The notes under the pieces were generated by a model. The model saw only the letters and a list, made by a program, of their open reading frames with translations. It was not told the DNA's origin and made no database searches. The position numbers and the translations under genes are program-made. From Jaminaea rosea (taxonomy: Eukaryota; Basidiomycota; Exobasidiomycetes; Microstromatales): a stretch of 64,000 bases of DNA. Position 1 is the stretch's first letter. Each line of letters opens with the position of its first letter. Below, in pieces: positions 10,679-21,303 of the stretch. The DNA lies in NCBI RefSeq assembly GCF_003144245.1, contig NW_020289981.1, forward strand, positions 158,831 to 222,830, in the 5' to 3' direction.

Positions 10679-11544
10679 CGTGGCGCAGGCGTGACGATCA
10701 ACGTCGAGTGCAATGGTGAAAAAGGTGCTGGTCTCGAGTACAATGGTGCGAAAGGTGATGGACGAAGAAGGAGGTGCGCTGCGATCTATATCTCTGCCAT
10801 CGCATCCTTGCACGACGGGTAGCCTCTGCGAGAGGGTCACGGGCTTACGTGCAAAGAAGGGTGCTAGGCTTCTCGCGATGCACGAATGAGGCAAGACCGC
10901 CTTACCCCGAGGATCTGAGACAATCTTCGGCTCTTCCTTGAATACCCATTAGGCGCCCGCAGCATTTGGTCCGCACAGACATGTTGCTCCGATGTTTCTT
11001 GGCGTGGGTATATGGGTCTGTTGCGGTGGCGGGTGAGCTGAAGATCCCTTTGGTACACATCGCAGGGCTGCGCCCTCGTATGGCGTCATATTAGTGACCC
11101 CAACTCCCAGCGCTGAGCATTCGTCTCGCCATTCGATTGCGGCGCTGACGAAAACGGGCCGCTGATCGCAGGCGGAAGTGAGCGCCGTCGTCAATTGCCG
11201 TCCATCTGGCCGCTTGTGGCTACGCCCGTGACTTAAGCAGGTGAAAGGGAGAAGGAAGCAAGCGAATCAGCAAACCTCAATGTAGCAAGGAGGGGGCCGT
11301 TTCTTGTCGCTGTGCGTGTGTATGAAGTGCGGAGCAGGTCGTCTTCGGAGGCTGGAGTTCAGGAAGATTGTCATGCCGTACCGAAGGGCCACAGGGCTCG
11401 CAAAGGAAGGGGAGCAAGGATCGCCGCATTGAGCCGTGAGCGAAATGGCTGAATGGCAAGGAAAGGGGTCGGACCGGCGAGCTCTCTGTTTGTTTGACGA
11501 TTGGGATTGCTGTGCGAGGACGACCATCTCCCACGACCGGCAAA
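10679..11544. other. Intergenic region, GH28-B promoter side
   Basis: 866 bases between the GH28-B start and the LCP5-like stop. A weak TATA-like string (GATATAGA on the minus strand, near 10786-10793) lies about 110 bases upstream of the GH28-B start. Short ORFs here show no recognisable protein. Confidence 0.5.
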
Positions 11545-12653
11545 TCATTTGCGCTTGTGATGCGACTTGACTGCCTTCTGAAAGCGGTTACCGCCTGTAC
11601 CACCTCCGCTGGAACGATGCCCACCCTTTTCGCCGCCAGTCCCACGCGCAGCCTTACTCCTGCCTCTCAAATCGTCAAGCTCCCCCCTGCCCCTCTTCTT
11701 GCCGTGGCCACGCAGCAAGTCGCCAAACTCCTCCTCTAGACCGGCGCCAACCTTGCCACCTCTGCCCACACCAGCAGTCGTGGCTCCACCGAGGGCCACA
11801 TCCTCTTCATCTCTTCTGCGCTGTCTGGCATCCTTCTTGGACTGTGCCAGACGCGTGAAGTTGTCCTCTTCGTACGCTTTCATTTCTGCCAACTTGCGAG
11901 CGCGTGCAGAGACGTTGGTGTTGGATCCGCGGCTTCCTGTGGCGAGACCAGATGTGGCTTCCGAGTAAGGATTGGACGAGAGCGAGGTAGAGAGGTCGGA
12001 GAGGAGGTGCGTGTTCTGGGCGCTGCGAGCCCGAGCTTCCTTGTCGTTGAGGCCGTACCTGTCGTCGCGAGGGTTGTAGGGTACTGCGGCCATTTTGGGA
12101 GGGCGATAGACTGAAGAAGAGGATTCGGCCTGACGCGAGGAACGCGAGGAGCGCGAGGCTTTGCTTTCGACGGGTGCCGGAGTGGTATCGAGAAGAGCGC
12201 CTGGGTTTGGTCGGAAAGTGACTGCGCAGAATGGAAACGTGATGTCAGTACAGTGCTTGCAATGCTGACCACGATGATCTCACCCTCTTCATCTTGCTCG
12301 TCTCCGTTGGCGTCATTCTTGGCAACTTGGGCAGCCTTAATCCACCTGGCCCACCTTGGACGCATCCTCGCCTCGATGGGCTTCATCTTCTCGAGGTGCA
12401 GTCTTAGCCTGACGAGATTCTGCACCATCTCTGCGCCATTAGAGTCGCTGAGCGACAAGCCGAGTGCTCTGTGCGATGCAATTGCTGCGAGATGAGCATT
12501 GTAGCAGAGGAGGAGCGAGGATTGCAATGCGAGGAAGTCGTCGTGCCTGCCCGCAATGGATGCCGGCTTGATTTGAGATGTGCTGGCGGTGAATGTCTGC
12601 TTTGATTGGGTGGCTACTTCTGCCAGCAGGTTAGCAAAGGCGTTGTGTGCCAT
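11545..12653 (-). CDS. LCP5: LCP5/neuroguidin-like U3 snoRNP-associated protein
   Basis: Two exons, complement of 11545-12221 and 12284-12653 (348 residues). The intron (GTGAGA...GCAG) joins DEQDEE to VTFRPNPGALL. The hallmarks are the FRPNP-(G/A)-LL stretch and YRPPKMAAVPY, as in Lcp5/neuroguidin of the Sas10/Utp3 family, after a helical N-terminal domain. The C-terminus is Lys/Arg-rich (SHHKRK), typical of nucleolar proteins. Family role: 18S rRNA maturation in the small-subunit processome. The start MAHNAFANLL was preferred over an in-frame ATG 22 codons upstream because it begins the helical domain. It is divergent from RRS1 across only 216 bases, suggesting shared control of two ribosome-biogenesis genes. 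Confidence 0.85.
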
Positions 12654-12869
12654 TGCTGTGATTGATGATTTTGTGGTGTTGAGGGACAAGATGGCGTCGC
12701 TTGGATGGATCCAAGGCATGAATCGTCTCCACGCGAGGGCGGCGGCGGCGGCGGCGGCGTCGGACTGGCCGAAAAATTCGCTCTTGAGGCCGGGCAGCAG
12801 CGATCCAGTTTCATCGACTTGCGTGTGTCACCACCACCACCACCACATCACCACGCCACGTCTATCACA
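12654..12869. promoter_or_regulatory. Bidirectional promoter between LCP5-like gene and RRS1
   Basis: 216 bases separate the two start codons. The interval contains a GGC triplet run near 12739-12757 and a CAC triplet run near 12829-12846, both on the RRS1 leader side. Assignment as a shared promoter is inferred from the divergent arrangement; no specific factor site was recognised. Confidence 0.55.
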
Positions 12870-13793
12870 ATGGAGGCCGATTCGTCGTCTGCACACCCGC
12901 ACCTGTCCTTCGATCATGGCCTCATGACCGTAGTCGACTCAAATCCTTCTGCAGCAGCCAGCACATCTGCCCCACCTCACGCCGCCATCAGCGCCCTCGT
13001 CAGCTCCCTCATCTCCCACCTCCCCATCACCATGAACGCAGACCATGGCCCACTCCTCTCCTTGCCCCTTCCCACGACGCAATTGCCCCGTGCCAAGCCC
13101 CTCCCCAAGCCAAAGCCCCTCACAAAATGGCAGCAATTCGCTCGCAAAAAGGGCATTCCAGAGAAGAAGGCAAAGGACGGTAAACTAGTCTACGACGAGG
13201 ACACAAAGGAATGGGTTCCCAAGTGGGGTTACAAGGGCGCCAACAAAAAGGTTGAGGAGCAGTGGATCCATGAAGTGCCCATGGGCAAAGAAGACGACTA
13301 TGATCCCTCCAAGGCCATGAAGGCTGAGCGCAAGAAGAGGAGATTGGTCAATGAAGGCCAGAGGTTGAAGAATGAGGCTCGAGCGAGCAAGGAATTGCAG
13401 GCAAAGAATGCTGCTTCCACTTCTTCGTCTGCTCCTTTGATCGACGACAAAGCAGCTCAACGTCTTAAACGCAAATCAGAGCTCCTTGCCTCTATCCGTC
13501 AAGGCCGAGCATCGACGGCCTCGATGGGCAAGTTTGATCGCCACCTCGAGGGAGAGGACAAGGCAAGGCCAAAGGGACAACGACGTCACTTTGAGAGCAA
13601 TGAGGCTGATACGGCGGGGGAGCGTGGTAGGCAATTGGCATTGCTCAAGGGTCTAGACGGCAGCAACAAGGGGGATGTTGTCAATGCGAGAAAGGCAGTT
13701 CGATTCGAGTCAAAGGGGGAGGGAGCCCTCGCCCTAGCTAGGAAGAGGGACGGCGAAGGTCGTGGTGGTTCGGGAGGAAAGCGCAAGAGGTAA
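12870..13793 (+). CDS. RRS1: Ribosome biogenesis regulatory protein Rrs1
   Basis: Single exon, 307 residues. The diagnostic core is LTKWQQFARKKGI, then KEWVPKWGYKGANK and a segment with DDYDPSKAMKAERKKRR, as in the Rrs1 family, which helps load 5S rRNP (with Rpf2, uL18, uL5) onto pre-60S particles in the nucleolus. The C-terminus is basic (GGKRKR). The ATG at 12870 (context CACAATGG) was chosen over an in-frame ATG 55 codons upstream because the extra sequence is Gly/Pro/His low complexity and lies in the leader. It runs tail-to-tail with the ThrRS gene, with 48 bases between stops. Confidence 0.92.
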   Translation: MEADSSSAHPHLSFDHGLMTVVDSNPSAAASTSAPPHAAISALVSSLISHLPITMNADHGPLLSLPLPTTQLPRAKPLPKPKPLTKWQQFARKKGIPEKKAKDGKLVYDEDTKEWVPKWGYKGANKKVEEQWIHEVPMGKEDDYDPSKAMKAERKKRRLVNEGQRLKNEARASKELQAKNAASTSSSAPLIDDKAAQRLKRKSELLASIRQGRASTASMGKFDRHLEGEDKARPKGQRRHFESNEADTAGERGRQLALLKGLDGSNKGDVVNARKAVRFESKGEGALALARKRDGEGRGGSGGKRKR

Positions 13794-13841
13794 TCTGCGC
13801 ACAATGCAATCTTACGACTTCTCATTGCTATCATGTCGCAC

Positions 13842-16595
13842 TCAGGCAGCAGCGCTGGCCTCCTTCGCTGCAGTGAGCTTGTTCTCCAACCTCCTCTCCT
13901 CTCTCAACCTCTCCAGCAACTCCACCACCTTGACCAACTCGACCGTCTCATCATTACGCGCCTTTTGCCCCGCCTCGTCCCTATTCCTCACGTTGACACT
14001 CTTCGAGTCCCTTTCCGCCACGCCCACCACGAAGCTGAAGTTGTACTGGGCAATCTCAGCATTGCGAATCTTCTTCTGCAACGTGTCCGGTCCGAGGTCT
14101 ACGTCGCAGTAGAAGCCGCGCGAGTGGAGGAGATCGCGAACTTCTTGGGCGTACTCGTAGCAGGAAAGGGTGACGGGGATGATGCAGATTTGACGAGGTG
14201 AGACCCAGAATGGCCTGCGCAGAGGGAAAGGGCAGAGAGGTCGTGGTCAGCCAAATGTTCAAAGCTGCCTCCATCCTCGTGCACTCATACTCACCACTTG
14301 CCAGCAAAGTGCTCCGTGAGAATGGCGATGAAGCGTTCGAGCGAGCCGAGGATAGCGCGGTGGATCATGACAGGGCGCTCAAAGTCGGCATTGAGCTCTT
14401 TGGAGGCGGTCGCGTTGGCGCCGGCAGGTGTTGGTGGCCCTGCACCTGCTGCTGGTGCTGGCGCTGGTGGTGCCGCTGCGGCCGGCGCTGATGCAGGAGC
14501 TGCCGCTGCCTCGCCATCCTCAATCTTGCCTGCCGTGTTCGTGGCGCTATTCTTTGCCCTGTAGTGCAATCCGAAGCGCTGCGGCAGCTGGAAGTCCAGC
14601 TGGATTGTCGCACACTGGAATTGCCTCTTCATCGCGTCTGAAATGGTAATGTCGATCTTGGGTCCGTAGAATGCTCCATCTCCCGGGTTCAACTCCCACT
14701 TGCCGGGAACAAACTTGTCCAGTGCAGCTTGCAACTTGCTCTCCGCTAGGTCCCACGTCTCAATCTCACCCAGATACTTCTCCGGGCGAGTGGACAGCTC
14801 CAACTTGAACTGGAAGCCAAACTTGCCGTAGACGGAGTTGAGGAAGTGGAAGGCAGAGGTGACCTCGTCCTCGATTTGGGAGATCATGCAGAAGATGTGG
14901 GCATCGTCTTGGACGAAGCGACGCACTCGGGTCAGGCCAGAGAGGGCGCCGCTCGCTTCATTGCGGTGAATGACGCCGAACTCTGCGAAGCGCAGTGGAA
15001 GCTCGCGGTAGGATCGTTCGCGTGCGCCAAACATGAGGCAGTGCCCCGGGCAGTTCATCGGCTTGAGGGCGAAGAGTTCCTTGTCCACGCCGAGGGTGAA
15101 CATGTCGTCCTTGTAATTTGCCCAGTGGCCTGACGTCTCCCACAATTTCGAGTGATACATGTTGGGCGAGATGACCTCTTGGAAGCCGCGCGTGCGATAC
15201 TCGTTGCGCATGAATTCCGTGAGCGTATTGTAGATGCGGGTGCCGTGGGGGAGCCAGAAGCAGGAGCCGGGCGAGAGCTCGTGGAACAAGAAGAGTTCCT
15301 GCAGAGATTGAGGCGACGTGTGTTAGCATGCTTCTCGATCTCCCTCGTATCGCTGCCACCCACCTGATCCTTTCCAATACGTCGATGATCGCGCTTCGCC
15401 GCCTCGAGCAAGAACTGCTTGTACTCGGTCATCTGCTTCTTGTCCGGGAAGGCAATGCCATACAGGCGCTGCAGGGAGTCGTTGGCCTGGTTGCCCAGGA
15501 AGTATGAGGCCGATGCCTTGAGAATGGACAAGGCCTTGATGCGGCCAGCGTGTGGGATGTGCGGGCCGACACACAGGTCGATCATGGGACCGCAACGATA
15601 AACCGTCGTCGACGTGCCGTCTGCAATCTTGGACTCGATGATGTGCTTCTTGTACTTGTTGTACCCAAACATCTCGAGGAGGTTCTCCTTAGTCACTACC
15701 ACGCGCTCAAAGGTCTGCTTTTCCTTGATGGCCGAGTTGACAATCGACTCAAGCGCAGAGAAGTCTTCGGGGACGACGGTGCTACCCTCGCTCATTCCCA
15801 TTCCCATCTCGTAGTAGAAGCCGTCTTCAATTGGGGGGCCGATGCAGAGATGGCAGCCGTAGTGCCTCTCAGCAGCCTCGCCGAGCAAATGGGCCGACGA
15901 ATGCCAAAAGACACGCTTTCCCTCGGGCGTGTCGAAGTCGAAGAACTCGAGGCGGCAGTCTCCCTCGAGCGGACGAGGCAGATCCCACAGCTGGTCGTCG
16001 ACCTTGGAGATGACGATGCGCTCGCTGAGAGACTTGCTAATCTCCTTTGCAATGTCGAGCGGGGAGCTGGAGGGGCGGCAACAGAACGCAAGGGTGAGTA
16101 TGACGCTACCCACACCAGCATACAGGCGTCTCAGGCGGACTCACGTCTCCCATGCTGTCGCCTTGCGTGTTGAGCCATTGGGCATCGTGACTGTGATCTC
16201 ATTGCGAGGCTTCTTTGCCTTGATCTCGTCCTGCTCAGCCTTGAGTCGGTCAAAGAGGGCGATGCGGGAGGCAAAAAAGTCTGGGGCAGGCGTGATCTGC
16301 GAACGCGAGGGCAGCGAGCGTCAATGGGACATTCTTTTGCCCAGTCTATTTCAGCCTTGCTCACCTCAAGTGCCCTCTTTGATCCGCCCTCGGCTCCTGC
16401 TTTGGCCTTCTTCTCCTTCTTCTCCTTTGGCTGCTGCTGCTGTTGTGACTTGTCCTTTGGCGCCGCCTTTTCCTTCTTGGGCTGCTGCGGCTGCTGTTGC
16501 TCGGCCTCGTTCACCGCAAGCTGTTTTGCTCCATCTGTGAGATCCTTGACGGGATCAGCGCCTCCTGAAGCTGTCGATGAGACGGGGTGAGCCAT
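13842..16595 (-). CDS. THS1: Threonyl-tRNA synthetase
   Basis: Five exons, complement of 13842-14214, 14295-15298, 15364-16066, 16145-16296 and 16365-16595 (820 residues). Order: a Gln/Lys-rich N-terminal tail, a TGS domain ([20 protein letters not shown]), the editing domain with [10 protein letters not shown], then the class II catalytic core with MNCPGHC, the motif 2 region [17 protein letters not shown], and [22 protein letters not shown], and the C-terminal anticodon-binding domain. It charges tRNA-Thr. Between HYRAKNS and [10 protein letters not shown] the core carries an Ala/Pro/Gly-rich insert of about 45 residues (about 610-660) that I do not expect in this family. Cytosolic location is assumed; dual targeting is not excluded. 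Confidence 0.95.
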
Positions 16596-18159
16596 GCTGG
16601 AGGAGGGGGTGCCGAAGGGCGTGAGTGAAGCGTAAAGGCAAGGAAGCGGAAGCGGGCAGCGCAGCGCACCTCAAATCCAACTCGCTCGCTCCTCGGCGAC
16701 AGACTCCAGACTGACTCGGACGACTTCCTGTCACGTGGCGGCAACCAACACTGAGGAGACCTCGCTGCTCAATCAATGGCGTCCAACACTTGGGCAAGCA
16801 TCCAGCGTAGCCTGCTTCACACGCTGCACTGATGGCAAGCTGTTGAGTAAGTCGATCTTCCGTTCAGGCGGCCACGCGGCTACCATGTCATTGCCTCCTC
16901 CTGCGACGCCTCGGCCTCTCGCATCTCCGTTCGGACCGGAGGAGTGGTGCGAGACGAGACGAGGGGAAGGAAAGCAATTGGAGGCTCGATCGAGCCACGA
17001 AAGACGATTGCCAAACACACACGAAGGCGACGCTCCACCTCGCGACTCGTGACTGGCTGCGACTTGATTGATGCGAGGGACACCCTGTCAAGCGGCTTGT
17101 CCGAGCCTCCTGGCCCCTCTTGCATCGTAACTCCTTCCCAAACCCCGCCTCAGCTGGCACATCAACCTCTTCTTTACACTTGCCTCGTCATCATCATGCA
17201 AACTTCACCCCATAATTTGCAAGGACGCCAGAGTCAACAACGTTCCCCAGGAGCTCCTCGTGCTGTCTGTGCTCTCTGAAGGCGTCAACGTCCTTCCTCC
17301 CTTCCTTTGCCTTGGATGCAACGTCATGGCCATGCTACCTCCCCTGGCTTCGCCTGTCTTCGACTGAGATCCGTCGACGCCCCCCACTCGCTCGTCATTA
17401 TCGCCTCACCATCTTCATCGTCGTCGTCGTCGTCGTCTTCGCAGCATGGCGATTGTCGAGCTGGCTCACGACTCTTCCAAGCCCCGCGCCAGCCATCAAT
17501 CTGCACTGCTTCGACCTGCTAGCTGACTGGCAAGTCTTCTCGCTGCTCGCGTCTTCGCGCTTGCTGGCGGCTGCTACCTCATCGTGGTCGAGAGCATGAG
17601 CTAGCTCCCCCACCACTCCTCTGCCTCGTTTACGCGGCCGTCGACGGGGCTCTCACGTTGGTTCCCACAGTCGGGCCGGGTTGGGTTGCCCCGGCGCCCA
17701 CTCCAAGTCCGCCCGGGCCCATGTGCTCAATCAGTCCGTCGCGCTTGGGATTGGCTGAGGGCCGTGCTCAAGTGCCTGTGTCGTCGTGTCGTCGTCGTCG
17801 CTGCCCCCGGCGGCCGCCCTCTTGCCCCCGCCGCCTCTGGCCGCCTAGCCGCCCAACCGCCCAACCGCCCCGCCGCGTCGCCCTCATCACGCCCATCTAG
17901 ACGTCGATCCTGGCAGAAGTACCATCCCATCCTCCATCCGCCTCAATCCAGCATATCCCGTGACCCTTGGTTCCCTCTCCTTGGCTTTGCCATTGCGCGC
18001 GCGCATCTCATCAGCATACAATTACCAACAGCGAGCATCGGTCCCGCGACTGGCGCACTATCAACAACTTTGGATTGACGACGACGCGCTCCCTCGATCC
18101 GCATTCACGCATCGGCATCCGCGCTCAGTCCTCGTCCCGCACAGACGGTCCGCGGCGCC
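16596..18159. other. 1.56 kb divergent intergenic region with TCG microsatellite
   Basis: Lies between the ThrRS and RRM-LTO1 start codons and should contain both promoters and a long pyrimidine-rich leader. A (TCG)6 run sits at 17418-17435 and C-rich tracts at 17690-17900. Several ORFs of 60-130 codons are present but none has recognisable content; no gene is supported. Confidence 0.5.
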
Positions 18160-21100
18160 ATGTCGTCCGCAATGGGTACTGGACCCTCATCACCAGGTCA
18201 CCAAGGCCCGAATAGTAGAATGGCAATGGGTCCACCACCTCTGGGTTTTCCATCACGATCCACCACACCAGGAGCCAGAGGAGGAGTAGGAGGTGAGCGC
18301 CACCCGCGATCCCACGGCCGCATCCACGCATCTACGCACACATCCACGCACGATGTTGACGTTACTGCTCTTCGTACAGACTTCTATCATCCGTCAGGTC
18401 ACCCAGCATTGGCAGCACCTAGAGCAATCCCGCCTTACCCCCGCTTCACGTCACCACAACCACCGGAGGGACCCGCCCGCTCACCATCACCTACCAAGAG
18501 AGGAGGAGGAGGGGGAGGAGGAGGGGGCTATGCAGCATTCGGGGCAGACCGTTGGGGAAGCATCGCTGCGCAACCTCCGCCGCCACCACCACCTCACTTT
18601 GACATGGGTCGGCCTCCGTCCAGTCATCACTCCAACCCCTACCAGAGCGTCGACTTTGGCTACGAGCGATACACACCCAATGGCGGGCCATCGTTTGGTC
18701 CTCACAGCTTTGCAGATTCGCAGCCTCTCCCGCCGCGTAGCCTCAGTCCCCGTAGCATGATGCAGCAGCAGCAGCAGCAGCAGCAGCAGTGGCTCGGCGC
18801 ACCACCAGCGGCTCAAAACCTTGGGTCAGGTTTGATGTCCAACTCAGGCCTGCCTGCCGAAGAGATCACCACCGTCTTCATCGTTGGCTTCCCAGACGAC
18901 ATGACGGAGCGCGAGTTCGCCAATATGTTCCTCTTTGCGCGAGGGTTCGAGGCCTCGACGCTCAAGATTCCAAGCGGCAGCGGGCCGTCATCGAACGGCC
19001 AACGTGACAACATGGGGCCGTATCACCCCGTCAACATGCCTGGTGGTAGCGGCTTGTACGATATGGGGTCATCAGCAGGAGGAGGGGGCTGGGACGATCA
19101 CGCCATCAACTCGGCGCTCGGTCGCAACGATCCATTTGCTCTCGCCGGACTTGGTGGAGCTTTAGCCAACGATCGCGGACCAGGTGGCGCAGCAGGCAAA
19201 ATCAAGCAGACGATTGGCTTCGCCAAGTTTAGAACTAGGGCAGAGGCTTTGGAGGCGAGGGATGCGCTCAACGGCAAGAAGATTGACGCAGAGAGAGGTT
19301 GCGTACTCAAGACGGAGATGGCAAAGAAGAATCTGCATACAAAGAGAGCAGCAGGGCCAGAAGGGGAGCAGCAGCCGCCTTTGCGTGGCGCACAACCGCA
19401 GTCGTGGGGATCAGCATTCGAGGCGCAACAGCAGCAACCACCTCCTCCTCCGCCGCCTTTGGCACCTCTACAAACTCTGCAGGGTCCGCCACAATCGCAG
19501 CTTCGCGGCCCGTCATCAATGAGCGGGCTGGTTTCTCCAGGATCCGAGGGGTTTGGACGACCTCGAGCCGACACGGCAGCCACGTCGACGTCGACGTCTC
19601 GCACCACGCCCGGTGAGCGATGGGACCCTGGTGCGTCGTCTGCCGATCGATGGGAGACGGCCCGCTCGCAAAAGTGGACGTCGCTTGGGCCTCTGGACTA
19701 CTTTGGCCCGCCCGAAGATCCAGCGCCAGCCCCTCTTGCCCCCACGATATCAACGCGTCAGAATCGCCAGGGTTCAGGCGGATCATCATCACAGCCTCCA
19801 CGGGGGCCAGACTGGAGTGCCATAGGCTCGCCACCTGGTCTGTTCGCGACGGCCAAGCCCTTTGTAGCATCGAGCGCGGCAGCCAGCGCCGCAGCCTCGG
19901 TACCGGCACCAGCGTCGACGTCGACAATGAGCACTGCGAGCTCCGCGCCAACGCAAGTCGATGAGGGAGAGACTGCGCCCAATCAGCCAAAATCGGACGT
20001 GCCGGCTACCACCTCGCCGCCTTCTTCCGCTTCAGCTGCCCACACAGGCTTCGCCTCTCGCTTCGGCAGCCTTCGTCTCGACAGTAGCGCCACGACGACG
20101 TCAAATCCAGATGCCACCTCACCCGCTGGTCCCGTACCTCCTGTCGGCCCAAGCTCGACTGCTTCGACGTCCCCCAAGTCCCCCATGGAACTTCCGAGCC
20201 CAACCTCGCGCTCCTTTTCCATCGACCAGAATCCACCCTGCGGTACCCTCTTTGTCGGCAATCTACCCGGCAGCATCTCTCCCTCCGCCTCTGCCTCGCT
20301 CGAGGACCAATTGCGGCAACGTTTCGTCGCCTGCCAGGGATATCGTCAGCTCTCGTACCGCGTCAAGAACAACGGTCCTATGTGCTTCGTCGAGTTTGAC
20401 GACGTCCAGAACGCAGCTCGAGCTCTGGCAGAGGTAAATGGCGATACGATGGGAGGGACAGTCAAGAATGGCGGGCTACGCTTGAGCTTCTCCAAGAATC
20501 CACTCTTCCGCAACAGCTCCTCTGGCACGGCCGCCATTGTCGGCGGAAACGTCAGCAGTGCTGCTGCCACCCCTGCGTCGCCCACGCTCGCTGCCCGCTC
20601 GACGAACAGCTTTGCCAGCCTGGGCAAAGTGAGCGAGAGCCTCCAAGATGAGCAGGACGATGGCTCTGACCCACTAGAGTCGGCTAACAGCCTGGAGGAC
20701 TCGGCGTTCCGCGAAGGCTTCTCCTCTGGGCAGGCTCACGGCAAGCTGCACGGCACATTTGAAGGGAGAGCTCTGGGTCGTGACAAGGGGTTCGAGCTGT
20801 GGGATGAAGTCGGCTTCTACGAGGGGACGGCGCGGTTCTGGCGTGGCGTGCTGGCCAAGCAAGTCGAGTCCTTGCCAGTAGGGCAGCGGTCGCGCAAGCA
20901 AGTCAAGCAGCTGCAGCATCTCGAGGCGTTGGAGACGTTGATTGCAGCCTTTCCCACCAAGAACAAGAGCAGCGGGGGCGCAGCGAGCGTGGCGGGCAGC
21001 GCCGGCGATGGCGACCAAGCTGCGAGCGCGAGCGTCGACGGAGCAGTGGAAGACGCCGAAACACTCAGCAAAATGGACATCTCCACTCTCCTGGAGCGCA

Positions 21101-21303
21101 TCCGCGCAAGGTACAAGGTCGTCTGCGCCTCGCTGGGCATTCCTGCTCGTGGATTGGATGAGCGTACCACTGCAAGCGCGCCGCAGGAAACCAACAACAA
21201 CGTGTCTTCCCCATCGTTGCCCTCTTCGCCTTCTCGCACAGCTGCAGCCAATACGGTCGTTGCCGGTGGCAAGACGGTCGATCCTAATCAGCTGCGCTTC
21301 TGA
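18160..21303 (+). CDS. Whi3/Scw1-type RRM protein fused to an LTO1-like domain
   Basis: The ORF is open across the whole interval (1047 codons unspliced). An 87-base in-frame segment at 18293-18379 begins GTGAGC and ends TACAG and is probably an intron (1018 residues after splicing). Unspliced numbering: Pro/Gly-rich start, nine CAG codons at 18763-18789, RRM1 about 233-397 (TTVFIVGFPDD) with an 80-residue loop insert, a disordered centre, RRM2 about 693-780 (CGTLFVGNLPG, GPMCFVEFDD, LRLSFSKNPLF) as in Whi3/Scw1 proteins. Residues about 843-985 are LTO1-like: a run of GX3 repeats (FREGFSSGQAHGKLHG, then EGRALGRDKG), GFYEG, and a helical ERIRARYKVVCASLGIP stretch. LTO1, with Yae1, recruits the Fe-S protein ABCE1/Rli1 to the cytosolic Fe-S machinery. 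The protein ends LRF, near the client tail consensus. Confidence 0.85.
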   Translation: MSSAMGTGPSSPGHQGPNSRMAMGPPPLGFPSRSTTPGARGGVGGERHPRSHGRIHASTHTSTHDVDVTALRTDFYHPSGHPALAAPRAIPPYPRFTSPQPPEGPARSPSPTKRGGGGGGGGGYAAFGADRWGSIAAQPPPPPPPHFDMGRPPSSHHSNPYQSVDFGYERYTPNGGPSFGPHSFADSQPLPPRSLSPRSMMQQQQQQQQQWLGAPPAAQNLGSGLMSNSGLPAEEITTVFIVGFPDDMTEREFANMFLFARGFEASTLKIPSGSGPSSNGQRDNMGPYHPVNMPGGSGLYDMGSSAGGGGWDDHAINSALGRNDPFALAGLGGALANDRGPGGAAGKIKQTIGFAKFRTRAEALEARDALNGKKIDAERGCVLKTEMAKKNLHTKRAAGPEGEQQPPLRGAQPQSWGSAFEAQQQQPPPPPPPLAPLQTLQGPPQSQLRGPSSMSGLVSPGSEGFGRPRADTAATSTSTSRTTPGERWDPGASSADRWETARSQKWTSLGPLDYFGPPEDPAPAPLAPTISTRQNRQGSGGSSSQPPRGPDWSAIGSPPGLFATAKPFVASSAAASAAASVPAPASTSTMSTASSAPTQVDEGETAPNQPKSDVPATTSPPSSASAAHTGFASRFGSLRLDSSATTTSNPDATSPAGPVPPVGPSSTASTSPKSPMELPSPTSRSFSIDQNPPCGTLFVGNLPGSISPSASASLEDQLRQRFVACQGYRQLSYRVKNNGPMCFVEFDDVQNAARALAEVNGDTMGGTVKNGGLRLSFSKNPLFRNSSSGTAAIVGGNVSSAAATPASPTLAARSTNSFASLGKVSESLQDEQDDGSDPLESANSLEDSAFREGFSSGQAHGKLHGTFEGRALGRDKGFELWDEVGFYEGTARFWRGVLAKQVESLPVGQRSRKQVKQLQHLEALETLIAAFPTKNKSSGGAASVAGSAGDGDQAASASVDGAVEDAETLSKMDISTLLERIRARYKVVCASLGIPARGLDERTTASAPQETNNNVSSPSLPSSPSRTAAANTVVAGGKTVDPNQLRF
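18763..18789 (+). repeat. (CAG)9 coding nine glutamines
   Basis: A pure nine-unit CAG run directly after two Met codons, in the disordered region before RRM1. Polyglutamine tracts are known in Whi3-type proteins, where they promote assembly; that role here is inference. Confidence 0.9.

Noticed and set aside
18293-18379. In-frame 29 codons (His/Arg/Thr-rich) as real coding sequence of the RRM-LTO1 protein
   Set aside because: GTGAGC start, TACAG end and odd composition favour an intron, though the frame stays open either way.
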